DNA of 12,825 nucleotides from Anaerolineales bacterium (lineage in GTDB: Bacteria; Chloroflexota; Anaerolineae; Anaerolineales; E44-bin32), in contig WVZH01000201.1 of assembly GCA_011772595.1 (NCBI GenBank), positions 996 through 13,820 of the forward strand, given 5' to 3'. The notes beneath the pieces are model-generated. The model made no database searches, had not been told where the DNA came from, and saw only the letters and a list, made by a program, of their open reading frames with translations. Position numbers and translations under genes: made by a program. Shown in pieces: positions 1-7,183 of the stretch. Within the stretch, counting starts at the first letter, position 1; each line of letters opens with the position of its first letter.

Positions 1-239
1 TCCCCATAGGCGGCCAACTCGAGCACGTTGACGGCTAATTTGTCGAGGGCGTCTTTATCACTCGAAGCCGCAAACCCCAATCTGCCATCCTTGACGGCAC
101 GCACAGCCGTACCCCCCATCTCCTCAACCTTACTTGACTTGAACCGATTGGCTGAAAACTCGACGATTGTCGCTTCATGAACCAGGTCTACAACCTCGAC
201 CTGCTCAGCCTGTGACTGCAACGCTTTCAGGAGATCCAT
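1..239 (-). CDS. tldE: TldE/PmbA-family protein, N-terminal part (runs off window start)
   Basis: The frame opens at an ATG at 239 (MDLLKALQSQ...) and stays open to base 1, so only about 79 N-terminal residues are visible. The segment has the typical opening of the PmbA/TldE/TldD fold: a helix, a strand with FSANRFKSSKVEE, then GGTAVRAVKDGRLGFAAS, the family's conserved strand-turn region. TldE is the non-catalytic partner of TldD in a heterodimeric protease known for RiPP leader trimming (microcin B17) and CcdA degradation. A GGAGG Shine-Dalgarno lies 9 nt before the ATG, inside the 27-bp gap after tldD, so the two genes form one operon. The family call rests on N-terminal similarity and on following tldD; the C-terminal half is not in the window. 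Confidence 0.88.
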   Translation of the reverse strand, partial: MDLLKALQSQAEQVEVVDLVHEATIVEFSANRFKSSKVEEMGGTAVRAVKDGRLGFAASSDKDALDKLAVNVLELAAYG

Positions 240-266
240 GGTAGCATCCCTCCAACCTCATTCCCC

Positions 267-1637
267 TTACTTCCCACCGATGACGACATTCTGGATGCGG
301 ATGTGCGGGGCTCCCAGGCCGACCGGGAGAGGGATTTGTCCCCCTTTGCCACAGCCTCCGCCCAGGTTCATCCACGTGAAGTCATCCCCCACAGCGTCGA
401 TGTTCATCAAGGTGGTGAACAGGTTGCCTGCCAGAATGACATCCTTCACCATCTCTGCAAGTTCCCCGTCGCGGATCATATAGGCATGCCCCGAGCTGAA
501 GGAAAAGCTTTCCAATGCCGTTTGACCGCCATAGGCATCGCAAGCATAGACGCCGTGCTGAACATCCTTGATCATATCGCTGAATGACGTCGTCCCCACC
601 TCGATTGCAGTGTTGGTCATGCGCACGATGGGCGCATGTCGATAACTGATCGCACGCGCATTTCCGCTTGGGGTTTCCTCCATTTTGGCAGCCGTTTCAC
701 GTGAGTGCAGCCGGCCCACCAATATGCCATCCTTGATCAGGTCGTTGCGTCGTGTGGGTGTTCCTTCGTCGTCATACTTATGGGTTCCCCGGTTGCCTGG
801 AATTGTGCCATCATCGAACACGTTGAGAATCGGCTTGGCAAACTGGCGACCCAATACCATCATTTCACGTGCTTTTGGATTTTCGTAAACAAAATCTGAC
901 TCGGAAAGGTGGCCAAATGCTTCATGGATGAACACACTCGCCAACCTGGGATCCACAACGACTGGATATTGGCCGCCCACGACACTTTCGGCCGTTAACA
1001 ACTCCACGGCAAGGCGGGCCGCCTTTTCAGCCAGATGCTCCTGCCCCTCGACAAACTCAAATCCGCGCGGTCCCGCACGCGATTCACGAGCTTGCTGCAC
1101 GTCATCCCGATCTCGCGCCATCGCGGTCAGGGTGATGAGAACGGATGGGCGTTCTTCCTCGATAAACATCCCTTCCGATGTGGCAAAAGTGATCCGGCTG
1201 AAACTGTCCAGGTATTGACTATTCGTATCTACGATCTTATCGCTGTACTCCAAGAGGATCTTGTTGTAGCCTTCGATCAACGCCTTTTTATCGGCGATCG
1301 AGATCCCCCGGAAATCGCGCTTCAATGCCGCGTGAATGGTGTCCTCCATAATGGGAATGGGCGCCAACTCGATCGGCTCCTCGCTCTGCGAAGCCATGGC
1401 GCACTGATAAGCCTGGTCGACTTTCGCCGACAGGTCATCGAGGTTATTGAAAGAGGCTACACCCCACCCATTCTTATGGCATAAACAGCGGACCAGACCT
1501 CCTTGATCGATGACTGCGCTTGCCGCTTCCAGATCACTTCCCCGATAGGAGATGCGCGTGGACACATTCTGTTCGATACGGATCTCAGTGTAATCCGCCT
1601 TGCTCTGACGCAGCGCTTTCTGAACTTTGTCCCTCAT
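267..1637 (-). CDS. tldD: Metalloprotease TldD
   Basis: Catalytic subunit of the TldD/TldE protease, about 456 residues, a normal length for the family. The zinc motif HExxxH is present as HEAFGH (residues 238-243). The C-terminal family motif NLGGGCGKGGQ carries the conserved cysteine (residue 429), a metal ligand in characterised TldD. Both blocks are intact, so it should be active. I chose the ATG at 1637 because AAGGGGTGAG lies just upstream and the product then begins MRDKVQKALRQSKADYTEIR, where family similarity starts. An upstream in-frame ATG at 1751 would add 38 unconserved residues. It stops with TAA and is followed 27 bp later by the partner tldE. No RiPP precursor or modification gene is visible nearby, so the substrate is unknown. 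Confidence 0.95.
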   Translation of the reverse strand: MRDKVQKALRQSKADYTEIRIEQNVSTRISYRGSDLEAASAVIDQGGLVRCLCHKNGWGVASFNNLDDLSAKVDQAYQCAMASQSEEPIELAPIPIMEDTIHAALKRDFRGISIADKKALIEGYNKILLEYSDKIVDTNSQYLDSFSRITFATSEGMFIEEERPSVLITLTAMARDRDDVQQARESRAGPRGFEFVEGQEHLAEKAARLAVELLTAESVVGGQYPVVVDPRLASVFIHEAFGHLSESDFVYENPKAREMMVLGRQFAKPILNVFDDGTIPGNRGTHKYDDEGTPTRRNDLIKDGILVGRLHSRETAAKMEETPSGNARAISYRHAPIVRMTNTAIEVGTTSFSDMIKDVQHGVYACDAYGGQTALESFSFSSGHAYMIRDGELAEMVKDVILAGNLFTTLMNIDAVGDDFTWMNLGGGCGKGGQIPLPVGLGAPHIRIQNVVIGGK

Positions 1638-2166
1638 GGACTCACCCCTTGTATGATTCTCAGCCCTCTTTAAATACGACAAACCCGCGGCGATGGTTCT
1701 AAGACCTTGTGCGCCATCCACGCGATTCAACCGCACGATGTGGAGATGCAAATGACTCTACGTGACAGTATCGAGGATACACCAACCTAGGGTAGATCCG
1801 AACCAAGTACAGAGTCCTTGTCCGCCCGAGAAGGTGTGGCGGTCGGTTGGGACTCCACGCTCGACTGGCAAGCCGTGAGACCAACGACCAGTACAAGGAA
1901 AAGCGTTCTATGAAGCTACTCCCGGTCATCTAGAGGTTCCCATACTCAAAAGTGATGTATAAACCCGATCGCGCTAGGATTTAGGATCCTATGCCAGTGT
2001 AAGCATACCTGAGTTCAGACACCCATCTTTTGGATCTGAAAACAAGCAAGCCATCGGGCCCTTAATGCCTCAAACTCTCGGGTTCCCATGGTACATATAG
2101 CATGAGACCGAGAGTTGAGGCTTGCGTCCCCTTGCTGTCTTTATGAGAATGGTGGCTACACGTCCC
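1638..2166. other. Non-coding spacer between the XRE gene and tldD
   Basis: This 529-base stretch separates the end of the DUF2975/XRE unit from tldD. Frames open here on either strand give low-complexity translations without family motifs, and I do not support any as a gene. I see no tRNA. It holds one long imperfect hairpin (2067-2121, listed separately), a 10-bp palindrome TAGGATCCTA at 1982-1991, a weak 6-bp inverted repeat (TTCAGA 2014-2019 / TCTGAA 2035-2040), and the 9-mer GGTTCCCAT twice (1935-1943 and 2081-2089). A tldD promoter must lie here or upstream, but I found no convincing -35/-10 pair. Confidence 0.6.
2067..2121. repeat. Long imperfect inverted repeat (hairpin)
   Basis: The left arm GCCTCAAACTCTCGG (2067-2081) pairs with CCGAGAGTTGAGGC (2108-2121): 14 pairs with one bulged A at 2074. 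Inside it, CATG 2087-2090 can pair with CATG 2101-2104 around a 10-nt loop, separated from the main stem by a short internal loop. It lies about 45 bp past the XRE stop. Neither side carries a T-tract, so it is not a standard intrinsic terminator. A REP-like element or an RNA-stabilising structure is possible. Confidence 0.65.
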
Positions 2167-2385
2167 TCACGACTCGTCCTCTTCCGGTACGTACTCGAGT
2201 AAATCGCCCGGCTGACAATCGAGCTCCCTGCAGATGGCTTCCAGGGTCGAAAAACGCATCGCCCGGGCTTTGTTCGTCTTCAGGATCGATAGATTGGGCA
2301 GGGTGATGTCGATCGCCTCAGCGAGCTCGGAGAGCTTCATCCCGCGTCTCACCAGCATTAAGTCCAGGTTCACTTTGATGGACAT
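2167..2385 (-). CDS. YozG-like XRE-family transcriptional regulator
   Basis: A 72-residue Cro/C1-type helix-turn-helix protein. The HTH spans about residues 17-40 (KLSELAEAIDIT, then LPNLSILKTNKARAMRFST), followed by the characteristic end LEAICRELDCQPGDLLEY, typical of the small YozG-like regulators. The sequence is nearly all DNA-binding domain, with no ligand domain. It starts 7 bp after the DUF2975 gene ends; the GAGGGTG ribosome site overlaps that gene's TGA, so translation is probably coupled. DUF2975 membrane proteins and YozG-like regulators commonly occur as neighbours, which supports both calls. The likely target is the TTATCG array in its own operon's promoter (inference). Confidence 0.92.
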   Translation of the reverse strand: MSIKVNLDLMLVRRGMKLSELAEAIDITLPNLSILKTNKARAMRFSTLEAICRELDCQPGDLLEYVPEEDES

Positions 2386-2392
2386 GGCACCC

Positions 2393-3037
2393 TCATATTG
2401 TCAGTGCTTTATCACGCTCGAGCTCCAGACCATAACTCCAGATGTGGGCCAGGATCAGGATCAGCAACGATACTAAGATAATCTCGGCATTGAGCGTGGG
2501 ACCCGGGTTGAGCGCCGGCAGCGCCACTGGCAGCCGGTTCAAGACCTCTGAGGCCGCGATATACTGGACCAACGGGTTTAAGAAGCCGACCAGCAGCACC
2601 ACATAACCGAGCCGCCGTAGGCGAGGTCCATTCTCGGCGGCGAAGGGATTCCCGTCGAGGGTGGCCTGCACCACGGCTCGAAGCAAATAGAACACGTAAG
2701 CCAGCCCGATCCCGCTGATCAGCTTGGCCGCGTTGGCCATCAGGACCAGGATGAAGTTGGTCGTCTCCAGACGCAGGGTGCCCTCGGCTTCCTCCACGAA
2801 TGCCGCTCGGATCTCGTCTTTGGCCGGGCTGGAGAACGAAACCTCGAACTGCGGTTCTTCACCCACACCGATCGTCACCGGTACCGTGGCCGTCCCTATG
2901 TTCCCACCCTTGCCGATGATCAAGGGCGAGAGCGCGGTCCACAGCACCAATGCCATGATGGCGAAGATCAAGAGACCGAAGAGGAAGTCGAGCAGCCCCT
3001 TCACAAATCGAATTAGACGTAGGTTTTTCGTAGACAT
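2393..3037 (-). CDS. DUF2975-family membrane protein
   Basis: About 214 residues with four predicted membrane segments: near residues 12-35 (FVKGLLDFLFGLLIFAIMAL), 95-120 (FILVLMANAAKLISGIGLAY), 143-165 (YVVLLVGFLNPLVQYIA) and a C-terminal one (AEIILVSLLILILAHIW). Between the first two is an outside-facing, strand-rich stretch of about 60 residues. The family hallmark NPFAAENGPRLRRLG lies before the third segment. Function is unknown; these proteins usually sit beside a YozG-like regulator, as here, and may modulate it or sense the membrane. I prefer the ATG at 3037 because GGAGAG ends 6 nt before it; the ATG at 3043 touches GGAGAG directly, leaving no spacer. Confidence 0.9.
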   Translation of the reverse strand: MSTKNLRLIRFVKGLLDFLFGLLIFAIMALVLWTALSPLIIGKGGNIGTATVPVTIGVGEEPQFEVSFSSPAKDEIRAAFVEEAEGTLRLETTNFILVLMANAAKLISGIGLAYVFYLLRAVVQATLDGNPFAAENGPRLRRLGYVVLLVGFLNPLVQYIAASEVLNRLPVALPALNPGPTLNAEIILVSLLILILAHIWSYGLELERDKALTI

Positions 3038-3055
3038 AGACATCTCTCCATAGGA

Positions 3056-3118
3056 TTATCGTTTAACAATCATAGATTATCGTTTATCGATATATTTTTA
3101 TCGTATTACAATATATTT
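3056..3118. promoter_or_regulatory. Heptamer-phased TTATCG operator-like array
   Basis: TTATCG occurs at 3056, 3077, 3084 and 3098, always offset by multiples of 7 bp (21, 7, 14). Reading from 3056 in blocks of seven gives TTATCGT, TTAACAA, TCATAGA, TTATCGT, TTATCGA, TATATTT, TTATCGT, ATTACAA, TATATTT. The palindrome TATCGATA (3085-3092) lies within it. The array overlaps the -10 region and 5' leader of the DUF2975/XRE operon, where an autorepressor would bind. Binding by the XRE protein is inferred. Confidence 0.6.
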
Positions 3119-3123
3119 GTCAA
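3095..3123 (-). promoter_or_regulatory. Promoter of the DUF2975-XRE operon
   Basis: On the minus strand a perfect TTGACA (-35, 3118-3123) is followed after 17 nt by TAAAAA (-10, 3095-3100, 4 of 6 consensus positions). The surroundings are very AT-rich. The TTATCG array covers the -10 and the start region, so a bound regulator would block RNA polymerase. Confidence 0.65.
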
Positions 3124-3183
3124 GACCCAATTTCGGGGCAACGGACCGACGTGAGAAGGCTTAAACTTTCATCTTTCACTTGA

Positions 3184-3213
3184 CAAAGAATAAAGCCCCC
3201 GCTTTTGGGGGGC
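3184..3213 (-). terminator. Intrinsic terminator of the ABC exporter operon
   Basis: On the minus strand GCCCCC (3213-3208) pairs with GGGGGC (3200-3195) around a short A-rich loop, followed by TTTATTCTTT. It lies about 75 bp past the last permease stop and ends the transcript upstream of the DUF2975 promoter. Confidence 0.85.
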
Positions 3214-3286
3214 GCATGATTCATTTGCGGTAATTCAAGAAAAGAGGATCCTATCCTTGATCTGCGTGATTTGGTTATCCCATCTG

Positions 3287-4387
3287 TCACCGATCCATCC
3301 TGCGCACCCGCCAGACAACCAACAAGAGCAAGACCAACGCCAAACCAAACAACACGCCCAGGTTGAATAAGAGCGCCCCTACATTGATGGCGTTTGAGAA
3401 GGACATACTGAAGAGCTTACGCATCGCCAAGGAGGGTAACCAGGGTAGCAGCGCCTGAACCGCTGAAGGCAATCCCGTCAAGGTCGCCATCGAAATCAAC
3501 ATCGGCACCAACAGCAGCATCAACACCACTGCCATGACCATATTCATGTTTGTCGGCTGCTCGAACAGCACTCCAAAGAGCAGTCCCAACGCTACAGTGA
3601 ATAGTGCCGCGTCTAACAGCGCCAGTAGTGCCAACCATCCTGTCGCCAACAAGCGGTTGTTTAATACGTATACAACCGCCCCGGCCACCAAACAGTAAAA
3701 CATCCCCGCCAGCGCCTTGCCGAGAACAATCTGGGAATAGCTCGCCGGAGAGACGAGCATTGCCTCTATCGTGCGCCTCTCCTTCTCCTCGATCATCAGC
3801 AGCGGAACCAGCGCCATCCCTATTGTCATGACAGATGCCACCAGCGCGATGCTGATCATCAAGGGATGGCCCCCAGCATCTGGGGCAGGATAAACCTCGT
3901 TACCGGCAGAATTGAGAACCACCTCTCGACCCAGGATAGCGCTCAGTTCACGCCTGAAGAACGCCATCAATTCCTCCGCTTCGGAGCCTCTCATCGCATG
4001 GGAATAATAAGCCTCGATCTCCAGTGGCCCTTGGCTCTCTATCACAGCGGCGAGATTCTCCGGTAGCAGCAGGCCGATGGTGCCTGCCACGACCCCCCCT
4101 ACTTGCTCCAACATGGTCTCTTCCGAGGGCATCTCAATAAGGCGATAACCCTCTCCGCGCCCATATTGCTCCACGAAAGCTGATCCCGAAGCGTCGTACA
4201 CCAAAGCACGCTTCTCCGGCCGGAATTTCATCACCAACGGTAGAATCTGGCCGGAGAGCACGATCATAGCTACTCCCAGGATAATGGAAATCGTCACGCG
4301 ATTCTTGATCGCATCCACGATGTCCTTGCCGGCGATGGCCAGGACGATGCGCATCCGATCACGCATTTTAGTTTCTTTTCTCATCAT
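3287..4387 (-). CDS. ABC-2 type transporter permease (third of three)
   Basis: About 366 residues. Topology is that of the NatB/ABC-2 export permeases: a short cytoplasmic N-terminus with AGKDIVDAIKNR, a first membrane segment (about residues 30-50), a large external domain of about 120 residues, then five more hydrophobic segments. The cytoplasmic coupling motif EEKERRTIEAMLVSPAS follows the second segment and would contact the ATPase. It is the last gene of the operon, starting just after the previous permease's TAG and ending before a strong terminator. In-frame ATGs lie at 4396, 4387 and 4384; GAGG touches the first but is 9 nt from the second, so I use 4387. It is clearly paralogous to the two permeases before it. 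The substrate cannot be read from sequence. Confidence 0.9.
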   Translation of the reverse strand: MMRKETKMRDRMRIVLAIAGKDIVDAIKNRVTISIILGVAMIVLSGQILPLVMKFRPEKRALVYDASGSAFVEQYGRGEGYRLIEMPSEETMLEQVGGVVAGTIGLLLPENLAAVIESQGPLEIEAYYSHAMRGSEAEELMAFFRRELSAILGREVVLNSAGNEVYPAPDAGGHPLMISIALVASVMTIGMALVPLLMIEEKERRTIEAMLVSPASYSQIVLGKALAGMFYCLVAGAVVYVLNNRLLATGWLALLALLDAALFTVALGLLFGVLFEQPTNMNMVMAVVLMLLLVPMLISMATLTGLPSAVQALLPWLPSLAMRKLFSMSFSNAINVGALLFNLGVLFGLALVLLLLVVWRVRRMDR

Positions 4388-4399
4388 ATCATCCATCCT

Positions 4400-5482
4400 C
4401 TACCGCTCTTGCCGCCGCACCAACCAAGCATCCAAGCCGAAGAAGAATGCGCCCCAAACGATCATGATGAGCAGCGAGAGAAAATACACACCCAAGTCTA
4501 CACTGGCGGTGATGGATTGCGCTGCGGCGTTCCCCATCGCCACCGTCGGCGTCCATCGCAAGACGTCTTTGATCGCCCCAGGTATCGGCTCAAACATCCC
4601 CAGGATCATCGAGATGATCAGCGGCTGGAATGCAATGAAGCCCCACAAGCTCACCTGCTTGACCTCCTTCAATAGGATGCCCATGAGCAAGCCCAGGGAT
4701 ACATAGAAGAAAGCTCCCGCAAACAGCGCCACAAGCATCGCCCACCAATGAAGCACAAACTGCCCGTAAGCAATCAGCACCACAATCGCTGCGATGATGC
4801 TGTACGCACCACCCACCAAACCTTTGGCGATCAGCGTCTCGGTCATCGTCGCCGGGGATACCTGCAATGCATCGATCGTGCGAGCCTCCTTCTCCTCGAG
4901 GATGAGTTGTGGTGTGTACAGCATCGCCATCAAACCCATAACGATGAGTAAACCCAGCGCGATGCTGAAGGCATGCGCACCATCCGCTTGGGTGATTCTC
5001 TCCCGACCGACGCGCAGCTCGATGGGTTCATCGGTAATCCTGCTCAGCTCCGTTTCAACTTCGCTTTTCATAGAGACCTCATCCTCTACATTCACCCAAT
5101 GATCGATGATCGCTTCCAGGACGATACCCTCATGCGCACGGATCTGCTGATCGAAGTCCGTCGGCAGGACGAGCCCGATGGTGCGCACATCTTCGATCCC
5201 CACCTCACGCAGCATTTCCTCGTAGGACTCCACAGATCGCAGCCGCAAGGCTTCGCTCTTCTGGAGTTCTCTGGAGACGGGCGATTGGCCGGCATCATAC
5301 AGGATAACTCTCGCCGGTCGATCCGCGTTCCCCAATACAGGCAGAAACCGATAAAGCAGAACCAGGAATACAACCGTGAAGATGTTGGTCAGCAGCTTGC
5401 GATTCTTCAAGCTGTCCACAAAATCTTTAGCCACGATGGCCCAGACCAAACGCGCCCTCGAAATAACAACAGAATTAGACAC
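4400..5482 (-). CDS. ABC-2 type transporter permease (second of three)
   Basis: About 360 residues with the same plan as its neighbours: N-terminal AIVAKDFVDSLKNRKLL, one membrane segment, an external domain of about 130 residues, then five hydrophobic segments. The coupling motif is EEKEARTIDALQVSPATMTE. I place the start at a GTG at 5482, because a perfect AAGGAGG (5488-5494) sits 5 nt before it; an ATG at 5500 would put that ribosome site inside the gene. The AAGGAGG overlaps the TAA of the preceding permease, which points to coupled translation and matched subunit amounts. It ends in TAG, immediately before the third permease. ABC-2 permeases work as dimers, so a heterodimer with a neighbour is plausible. 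Confidence 0.9.
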   Translation of the reverse strand: MSNSVVISRARLVWAIVAKDFVDSLKNRKLLTNIFTVVFLVLLYRFLPVLGNADRPARVILYDAGQSPVSRELQKSEALRLRSVESYEEMLREVGIEDVRTIGLVLPTDFDQQIRAHEGIVLEAIIDHWVNVEDEVSMKSEVETELSRITDEPIELRVGRERITQADGAHAFSIALGLLIVMGLMAMLYTPQLILEEKEARTIDALQVSPATMTETLIAKGLVGGAYSIIAAIVVLIAYGQFVLHWWAMLVALFAGAFFYVSLGLLMGILLKEVKQVSLWGFIAFQPLIISMILGMFEPIPGAIKDVLRWTPTVAMGNAAAQSITASVDLGVYFLSLLIMIVWGAFFFGLDAWLVRRQER

Positions 5483-5487
5483 TCCTA

Positions 5488-5494
5488 CCTCCTT
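5488..5494 (-). promoter_or_regulatory. Ribosome binding site deciding a GTG start
   Basis: AAGGAGG on the minus strand, a perfect anti-16S match, with 5 nt to the GTG at 5482. It overlaps the TAA stop (5493-5495) of the upstream permease gene. Confidence 0.8.
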
Positions 5495-6584
5495 ATGCAT
5501 GATGGTCCTCCCTCTTGCGGAGGACGACTTGAATCACTGCGTGACAAACCAAAGCCCATCCAAGGACCTTCACGAGCTCCAAACCAAGTGTTGGAAGCGC
5601 AACCTGATCCGTGAAGGAAAGCCGTGAGAGATTCAAGATCGCAACGGACGGCGCCCATTGCAAGATCACCATGACTTCATCTATCAACAATCCTTCCATC
5701 AGAGAGAGAAAGGCAGGCAAAAGAACAAAGATTGTGAGTACGAATCCCCACAGGGTCATTTGCTGTTTTTGATCCAACACACTCCCCAGGAGCAACCCAA
5801 CGGCGACGAAGAAGAAGGAGCCACTCACAAGCGCAAGAATGGCTAGCCACCAATGGTTGACAAGCACGGCATGTACCACGAGGGCAATCGCCCCTCCAAG
5901 AAGTGCGAATATACTCCCTGCAATTGCTTTCGCGATCATCATCTCTGTGAAAGTTGCCGGAGAGACCATTAGTGCATCGATCGTACGAGTTTGCTTCTCA
6001 TCTATCATCATGTGAGGTACGATGAGCATGCTACCTATGGCAGCTGCGAAAACCACGGAGACCCCGCCCAGGAAAGCATAACCGCGTGAGTCCATCTGTG
6101 TATGAACGGTATGCCCCTCCAAGCTGATGGACAGTGTCTGACCGACGGAATTGCTGAGTTCCCTCTCAAAGAAAGCCACTACCTGGTCGACATCCCTCTT
6201 GAATGCCCAATGGACGACATAGCCATCCAGCATGATGCCACCACGTTCAACCATCTGATCGAAGTCTGCAGGCAGGACCAATCCCAGTATGGCAAAGTCT
6301 TTGTCTGCGATATAACGCTCCATACTTTCCTGAGTTTCCGCCCGGATGAGATCAAAATCCTGGTTTCCTTCCCATCGAACGACCCACTGCGAGCGGCCCT
6401 GATCATAAACAGCCAGACGAGGGAGGACATCTTTACTTTCAAATTCCGGCAGGAAGCGATAGACAACCACCAAAAACAAGACTGTCAAGAATTGGCTCAG
6501 GATCGTTCGATTCTTGAAAGCGTCCAAGAAATCCTTCGAAGCGATGGCCCAAATCACCCTGAGTCTCTCATTGAACGTTTTCAT
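5493..6584 (-). CDS. ABC-2 type transporter permease (first of three)
   Basis: About 363 residues. N-terminal AIASKDFLDAFKNRTIL is followed by a membrane segment (FLTVLFLVVVYRFLP), an external domain of about 120 residues, and five further hydrophobic segments. The coupling motif is DEKQTRTIDALMVSPATFTE, shared with the other two permeases. It starts at an ATG at 6584 with GAGGG 7 nt upstream; the codon just before is an in-frame GTG that could also be used. It follows the small tryptophan-rich gene by about 34 bp and leads directly into the second permease. The three permeases share the motif order and spacing, which indicates tandem duplication of an ancestral gene followed by strong divergence. 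Confidence 0.9.
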   Translation of the reverse strand: MKTFNERLRVIWAIASKDFLDAFKNRTILSQFLTVLFLVVVYRFLPEFESKDVLPRLAVYDQGRSQWVVRWEGNQDFDLIRAETQESMERYIADKDFAILGLVLPADFDQMVERGGIMLDGYVVHWAFKRDVDQVVAFFERELSNSVGQTLSISLEGHTVHTQMDSRGYAFLGGVSVVFAAAIGSMLIVPHMMIDEKQTRTIDALMVSPATFTEMMIAKAIAGSIFALLGGAIALVVHAVLVNHWWLAILALVSGSFFFVAVGLLLGSVLDQKQQMTLWGFVLTIFVLLPAFLSLMEGLLIDEVMVILQWAPSVAILNLSRLSFTDQVALPTLGLELVKVLGWALVCHAVIQVVLRKREDHHA

Positions 6585-6618
6585 CACCTTTCCCTCTCAA
6601 ACGTCACCCCGAGTAGTA

Positions 6619-7143
6619 TCAAATCACGGACGTTACGGCGACCACCACGGCTACATCTTCCGTATGCATGTAGGCCAGATACCATCCCGCCAAGCTCAAG
6701 ACAGCCAGATCGCGAACCTCCAGGGTGGCCTCGCCGTAGCGGATCTTCCCCATGCGCCTGAACCAATGTAGCCAGAGCTCGATCTCAAAGACCACCCGCC
6801 CTTGTCCATCACTCAGCGTCCATTCATCACAAAAATATCTCGTCTTCTGCCATCGGTACTTGCGACCATCTTGCAGCTGAAGTACACCATCCTTGAACCA
6901 ATCATAGTGCAGTGTGGCATAAATGTTCTCACTGCGACCATAGACCTCCACTGTGTCTCGGAAGAAACCGGATCGGTCAAAGGTCCACCGGTCTCCACCC
7001 CACACACCCACCGCGTAATCCGACAGGCACTTTGGCCAGTCCAGTGTTGCAATCCGCTGGCCCTCCGCCCACATTTCGAACGCACGTACACCAAAACCGA
7101 GCTGCCGTACTTCAATTGACTTCTGTATAGCATTACGTTCCAT
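6619..7143 (-). CDS. Conserved-looking hypothetical protein, tryptophan/tyrosine-rich
   Basis: A 174-residue protein I cannot assign to a characterised family. It has many short strand-like segments rich in W, Y and R (WTFDRSGFFRDTVEVYGRS, LQLQDGRKYRWQKTRYF) and ends in a hydrophobic helix (LAVLSLAGWYLAYMHTEDVAVVVAV). Strands followed by one buried hydrophobic C-terminal helix resemble the tubby/LURP-one/scramblase-like fold, a guess from pattern only. The same helix could instead anchor it to the membrane. It has no signal peptide. I use the ATG at 7143 because GAGGTG lies 4 nt before it; a longer start at 7248 would overlap the ATPase gene. It lies between the ATPase and the permeases, so it is probably an accessory part of the exporter. 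Confidence 0.8.
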   Translation of the reverse strand: MERNAIQKSIEVRQLGFGVRAFEMWAEGQRIATLDWPKCLSDYAVGVWGGDRWTFDRSGFFRDTVEVYGRSENIYATLHYDWFKDGVLQLQDGRKYRWQKTRYFCDEWTLSDGQGRVVFEIELWLHWFRRMGKIRYGEATLEVRDLAVLSLAGWYLAYMHTEDVAVVVAVTSVI

Positions 7144-7183
7144 CTCACACCTCATGAACCCAAGTTTCGATTTTCTACCATGC

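Noticed and set aside
1035..1484. Plus-strand open frame opposite tldD
   Set aside because: Antisense to a confidently identified, conserved gene; no independent evidence of coding.
267..1637. TldD/TldE as part of a RiPP biosynthetic cluster
   Set aside because: No precursor peptide or modifying enzyme is near it, and the exporter operon is separated by an independent regulatory unit; housekeeping use is more likely.
1638..1751. Longer TldD start at 1751
   Set aside because: Adds 38 residues unlike the family N-terminus, whereas the ATG at 1637 has a strong AAGGGG ribosome site.
1699..1929. Minus-strand open frame of 76 codons upstream of tldD
   Set aside because: Overlaps nothing conserved, lacks a convincing ribosome site, and its translation looks like random arginine/serine-rich sequence.
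4973..5614. Plus-strand open frame of about 213 codons opposite the second permease
   Set aside because: Antisense shadow of a clear membrane-protein gene; composition is compositional mirror, without any recognisable domain.
6102..6761. Long plus-strand open frame opposite the first permease and the tryptophan-rich gene
   Set aside because: It mirrors well-supported minus-strand genes, its translation has no family motif, and no ribosome site or promoter precedes it.
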